Source: Sesamum alatum
Taxonomy: Eukaryota > Streptophyta > Magnoliopsida > Lamiales > Pedaliaceae
Length of the DNA: 64,000 nt
Direction of reading: 5' to 3'
Assembly: GCA_034509735.1 (NCBI GenBank)
Contig: JACGWO010000004.1
Span: 21,867,395 to 21,931,394 of the forward strand
Shown here: positions 59,801 through 64,000 of the stretch, piece after piece
How the letters are laid out: each line of letters begins with the position of its first letter
How positions within the stretch are numbered: the stretch's first letter is position 1
Program-made: the position numbers and the translations under genes
Notes under the pieces: model-generated
The model's input: only the letters and a program-made list of their open reading frames with translations
Databases searched by the model: none
What the model was told of the DNA's origin: nothing

Positions 59801-61581
59801 TCATCATCACCGTCGGCCTCTCCTTCTCTCTTGGCCGCTCCCTCTTCTCCTTCCCTAGATATTTTTTTGTGTTCTTTTGCATTATACAATTGAACAATCG
59901 GAGGGTTGATCTCGTTAATTAAATAGCGTTTGATCAATCCGTCCTCTCCAAATATCATATACACTTGTTCTTTCGCTAGCACGAGGATCAAGATACGTGG
60001 GCGGATTGCGTGTACGAATTAGAGGGTCTCAAACTCGAGATCTTGGAGCAAAACGGGGAACAACGCGAGTAGCGGCTTGAAGTCGAAAACGACAACCGGT
60101 AGGTTTTCGGTTTAATATTTTCGCCTCTTCTTTAAACCCTATGGCCTCCACGAAATTTTGTATGTTTTATTATTCATGAGATACACCGAATGCCCGGGAG
60201 ATTCAAGGGAACACCCCTTGAACGTCTTTATTTTAATCTCGTTTAAAGCATGTTTTAAATTCTTGCAATTTAATTATACCGCGCTTCCGCATTCGCGCTA
60301 CTCCCGGGCCAATCCACGCGCCTTTGCTAGGCTTTCATGGTGACGGGATCCTGTTGGACACGAGCCCAAGTCTAGCTGAGGGTGAACCTAAAGGGTCACA
60401 CACAAATCACCGAGAAGGTGAACAAATTGATTTGGAGTCAATTTCAGAGGATGATAAGTAATTGGATTACTTATGGGTTGTCCATTGGATGGATTGGTCG
60501 ATATTATTCGGGCCCTCGTTTTATTGGTAAATGGGATTTATCGATTAGGTAGAGAATCGAAGCTTGGATCTTTTAATTGGATTAAAAGATTAATGAAAAT
60601 TATTTAATTGGACCATGAATTAAATAGGATTTAATTCTTGGGCTTATTGTAATTGGATTACAATAAAATCCGGTACATTAAATATTGGCCCAAGAGAGGT
60701 TTTAATTCCCTTTTGGAATTAGAAGAAGTTGGACTTCTTCTAAAAGGGGATGGCCGAAAATTACTTCTTTTTGAAGCATTAAAATCAGCCATGAAGGCCT
60801 TTGATGACAAGTTAACTTGTCTATTTTGGAAAGAGACAAATCAATTCCAATCAATCCTATTTCACTTGGTATGATTAAATCATACCTTATGAAATGGTAG
60901 GCTTGATTGATGATTAATGGGGATTGATTGGAATGTATCTAGATATCCTTGGATGAACCTAGACACATTCCAATAATCACATTAATAAAGTATATATATG
61001 TGTATATACTATCATCAAAGACAAGAGTTTTATTATTCATCCTTTTCTAGGAAAAAGAAGAATACTCTCTACACACTCTCTCAAGACATTTTCGGTCCCT
61101 CCTTGTACTCTCTAAATCCTCTTTGTTGCTTCATCGATCTAGGGTCAATTGAAGAACAAAGTAAGATCAAGAAGGAACACTAATTTGATAGTGTAATCCC
61201 TTCTTCGATTTCATCCTCTAGATCCATTTTTCTCTAGCAAGAAAAACGAGATCTCTCCCGGCATGGTGTGGACTACATTATAGGATCTCTACGTTGAGGC
61301 CTCGCGTGGATGAATGTAGGGAGGAGATCAATGCATCTAGCCGATCGCAGTAGAAAATCAAGAAAGGTATTTTAGATTTATGTTCTTGTTTTTCCTCTTT
61401 TATTCCATAGCCATGAACGCTTAATTGTGATATACATGTTTGTATTACGTGTTTATACACTGATAGCCCAGGAACCTTCAAAGGCACACCCTTTGAACAC
61501 GATTTAAATTCTTTTATTCCGCACATTTTTATCTCCACCGCGCTTTCGCCGCGTTCCCGGACCGATCTGCTTTCCTTCAAG

Positions 61582-61593
61582 TGGTATCAGAGC
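61582..61593 (+). other. Primer-binding site, initiator tRNA-Met, element 2
   Basis: TGGTATCAGAGC two bases after the LTR end, identical to 47959-47970. Confidence 0.95.
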
Positions 61594-61844
61594 CCCGATC
61601 GGTGTACGTGGCTATGGATTACATATTTTACGTGTGCAAGCATGTTCAACATGTTTCGATTGGCTTTAGAATCATGTATTTATTGCTTTTAATTTTCATA
61701 ATTATTTTTTGAAATTTGCATGTTTTTAATTTATGTTGATTAGTCATGGATATTTGGGTGATTTTAGAAAATTAGATTTTCTGAAATCTGGATATTTATT
61801 TCAATTTTTTATGTGCAGAATAAATTTAAAAAAAAGAAATTAGC

Positions 61845-62056
61845 AGCAGTAATAGCCGCTGCTGGTCCGCAGCAGGCTGCCTGCTGCCACGCGCAGACAG
61901 GGAGCTCGCGCGCCCAGTCGTGTGAGCTGGGGCGCGCGCGGGCACACGAGGCAGCCGCGCGCGCGGGCGCACGAGGCAGCCGCGTGCGCGAGGGCACTGG
62001 ACTTCTGCGCGTGCTGGCCGCGCACGCACGCACGGCCGAACGGCTGGACCGCTTTT
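61845..62056 (+). repeat. GC-rich leader block, element 2
   Basis: About 210 bp. It contains an internal direct repeat of about 26 bp: CGCGCGCGGGCACACGAGGC (about 61932) and CGCGCGCGGGCGCACGAGGC (about 61958). It starts about 264 bp after the primer site. Open frames on both strands are due to composition. Confidence 0.75.
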
Positions 62057-62890
62057 TCGCCGTTTTTCTGAACAATTTGATTTCTGGTATTTTGCATATT
62101 TTTTTCTGAAATATTTAATTTATGGCTGATTAATTTTAGTTGAGAATGATTTTTTTTAAAAAATTAAATAGCCTAAGATTATTTTAGAAATGGTTTCCAA
62201 ACAAACAAACAAAAAAAAAACATACATGGGTTGTACGAAGTTTCTAATATCCATTTTTAATTGTATTTTTTACATGTATTTTTTTGCATTTAATTATGTT
62301 ATGGAATGATATTGGATATTATTGATTTAATACATGATTTGTATTATTTGGAGCATGATTATATTGAATATGTAATTATATTGTGTTTATTTAATTGGAT
62401 TAACAAGTGATGATCGCGAAGCCTACGTTCCTCTTTCTTTGGGACTACTATCTCCCACTTTCGCCTCATGATGTTAATGCTTGTTTTTTTTCCTTTTGTT
62501 TCCCATGTATTCCATTTCTCAGGAATTTTTTGGTGAGGTTTTATATTTTATGTATAATAAGGCAAGCCCATGAAAAAAAAAAAAAAGGCCTAAGTTGGAC
62601 AGAGGCCCAAGGTAAGATATGAAGGCGAAACAAGTAAAATACAAGGCCCACTGGCATGACATTGGGTTAATTTATTGTAATAGTGTAGGACCACTCTAGA
62701 CAGACCATAACTCACTCGGGCTCAGGGGGTCGCATAGGTTGGGCTCGTGATCATCCAACAGGGGTATGCTAGATTTACTTGCATGCGATGCATTTATTTA
62801 AATGCATTATAATATTAAATATTTATGCATGCAAAGTATTGATGTGATGAGGTCTCAGTCAATAATTCCAAACTCTCACTTGGTAGGACC

Positions 62891-63372
62891 AAGTTAAAAT
62901 ATTAAACCTACAATAGACTTGGATCAAAATGGTTTTGATCCGTCCAAGCCTTCCATCCATGGCTACCGCAACCTATATGTGGTCTCACGAGTCGTGGCAC
63001 ATCTGGAATAGAGGAAAGCTACACCACTGTTGTGAACAAAAAAATACGCTCATTGTTTCCCTGTCTCATGGGTCATGGGGGCGATAGTTGAGGTATGATT
63101 TGGTTGATGGGTCGCCTAACATCAAGTTAAAATATTAGGCCCACGATGAACTTGGGTCAAATGATTTGATCTGTCCAAGCCTTCAATCTATAGCAATATC
63201 GTGAGGAAGCTACCGCTACCCAAGTGTGGTCTCATGAGTCGTGGCACATTTGGAATAGAGGAAAGCTGCACCATTATTGTGAACAAAGGAATACGCTTGT
63301 TATTTCCCTGTCTCACGAGTCGTGGGGGGCGACAATTGAGGTATGATTTGGTTGATGGTCGGGCCTAACATC
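62891..63372 (+). repeat. Tandem duplication in the leader (~240-bp unit)
   Basis: Two diverged copies, each beginning AAGTTAAAATATTA and ending CCTAACATC (62891-63123 and 63124-63372). Both contain GTGGTCTCA-GAGTCGTGGCACAT and TGAGGTATGATTTGGTTGAT. Element 1 has only one copy (about 49330-49580). Confidence 0.85.
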
Positions 63373-63713
63373 GAGTAGCATGATTCGCTTGGAGTCATCG
63401 GGATCATGTGAAGAGGTGATGCAAAATATCTTAGGAATCTCATCGGATGAGAAAGGTATTAAATACCTCCCACGAAGCTTTTCCCATGTGAAGCGTAAAA
63501 GCGGGGCATGGAGAATTGCGCTTGTGGATCCCACGCCCACTAGGAAATGGTTTCCCGATACCCCATTTTGAGAGTGATGGGCTTTCGTAGAAATAGTGGG
63601 AGGGGTTAATGACTAAAGGACCAAGTCTTAACTTGAACATAATATTGTTATAATCTACTGAATGTTTTTCTATTTAATTGTTGATGTCTAAGAATCCACT
63701 AACTTTTATACTT

Positions 63714-64000
63714 GAGACTAATAAATGGAACGTATTACCACGTTTGGCTGTGAAATCTTAAGATGGTCTTAGATTTCAAAGAAGCAGACTTACATTATGG
63801 ATAAGGTTTTTCCTCAAACCTTGTCGGAAGGGTCATAGCCCAAAGAACGTTTGACGTTCAAGAAGAGGCTTGATGACAACTGGAATGTCCGCAGGATCAT
63901 ACTGACATCCATGGATAATGAGTTCCAGAAGCAGTATGATAGGCTAGAGGATGTTGGCTCGATGATGTTTCGATTGCAGCAAGTCTATGCGGTCCTAGAC
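63714..64000 (+). pseudogene. Start of copia gag, element 2 (runs off window)
   Basis: Equivalent to 49918 onward. The start codon position reads ATA (ATACTTGAGACTAATAAATG) where element 1 has ATG. Frame pieces: ILETNKWN, then MDKVFPQTLSEGS, a stop, PKERLTFKKRLDDNWNVRRI, LTSMDNEFQKQYDRLEDV and QQVYAVLD, matching the UBN2-type copia capsid. At least one frameshift and one stop, so not intact. Confidence 0.8.

Larger units (their letters stand above)
58374..60337 (+). mobile_element. Solo LTR, type B, nested in type A LTR
   Basis: 1964 bp from TGTTAGAATAGGTGACCATG to TTTGCTAGGCTTTCA. TGGTG flanks it exactly (58369-58373 and 60338-60342). It has a TATA box (59728), an AC microsatellite (59776-59800), the shared block (about 59235-59293) and the hairpin (59300-59314). 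No internal region, hence a solo LTR. Confidence 0.95.
57450..61579 (+). mobile_element. 5' LTR, type A, of copia element 2, split by a type B LTR
   Basis: Segments 57450-58373 and 60343-61579 join to a type A LTR of about 2.16 kb that starts TGTTAGAATAGGTGATCG and ends TTTCCTTCA before the primer site at 61582. The shared block is cut at CCATGGTG by the insertion, and the hairpin (60345-60367, GGGATC/GAGCCC, one mismatch) lies just right of it. The 3' LTR is beyond the window. Confidence 0.9.
61594..63710 (+). mobile_element. Leader of copia element 2
   Basis: Untranslated leader parallel to 47971-49917: GGGACTACTATCTCCCACTT at 62440, GTGTAGGACCACTCTAGACA at 62683, then a tandem duplication (62891-63372). 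It carries its own GC-rich block. Confidence 0.75.

Noticed and set aside
61809..62109. Four overlapping frames on both strands of 67-98 codons rich in Ala, Arg and Pro.
   Set aside because: Explained by the GC-rich leader block lacking stop codons, not by coding.
1..64000. CRISPR arrays, bacterial operons, organelle DNA insertions, rRNA or tRNA genes.
   Set aside because: No regularly spaced identical repeats, and no organelle or rRNA sequence or tRNA cloverleaf was recognised; the repeats present are LTRs, MITEs and microsatellites.

Overview
The window is nuclear DNA of a flowering plant, most likely a eudicot. It is AT-rich and dominated by Ty1/copia and Ty3/gypsy LTR retrotransposons with initiator-tRNA-Met primer sites, and it carries small DNA transposons (MULE-, hAT- and Harbinger-like) and dinucleotide microsatellites. 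There are no bacterial operons, CRISPR arrays or phage genes. I recognise one conserved protein-coding gene; nearly every other open frame is a transposon relic or chance.

Layout. 1-18578 is a pile of nested LTRs: a degraded gypsy gag (4021-5282), LTRs of at least four related types (called A, B, C and D here) and a copia reverse transcriptase/RNase H relic (14189-15308) with its own LTR (type E). Three insertions here behave as solo LTRs: 9395-11575 and 15930-17880 have identical 5-bp target duplications, and 6106-8102 has one mismatch. 18579-22070 holds older, diverged repeat material. 22071-36096 is the real gene, a plant FRA10AC1 homologue of 11 exons and 247 codons spread over 14 kb. Its introns include one with a U12-type 5' splice site and one GC-AG intron, and they have accumulated MITE-like insertions. 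36097-45613 is AT-rich intergenic DNA with two more copies of the MULE MITE found in intron 8, a hAT-like element, a GC-rich G-box island and a gypsy-type relic (about 40870-42440). 45614-64000 is again retrotransposon DNA: a truncated type A copia element (45760-about 51925), a gypsy 3' end and LTR (51926-54764), a reverse-strand copia gag/protease/integrase relic (54765-56745), and a second type A element (from 57450) that runs off the window. The 5' LTR of that second element is split by a type B solo LTR with a perfect TGGTG duplication.

How the parts relate. The type A to D LTRs share a conserved block upstream of their TATA boxes. Next to it lies a hairpin whose arms differ between types A and B while base pairing is kept. 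Both type A leaders carry a GC-rich block about 265 bp after the primer site; position and composition are shared, but I could not align the sequences. These two observations, plus the unusual introns of the FRA10AC1 gene, are the most interesting items. I found no evidence for an undescribed multi-gene system.

Limits: all boundaries were read by eye. Exon borders rest on splice consensus, reading frame and remembered family resemblance, not on transcripts or database searches.
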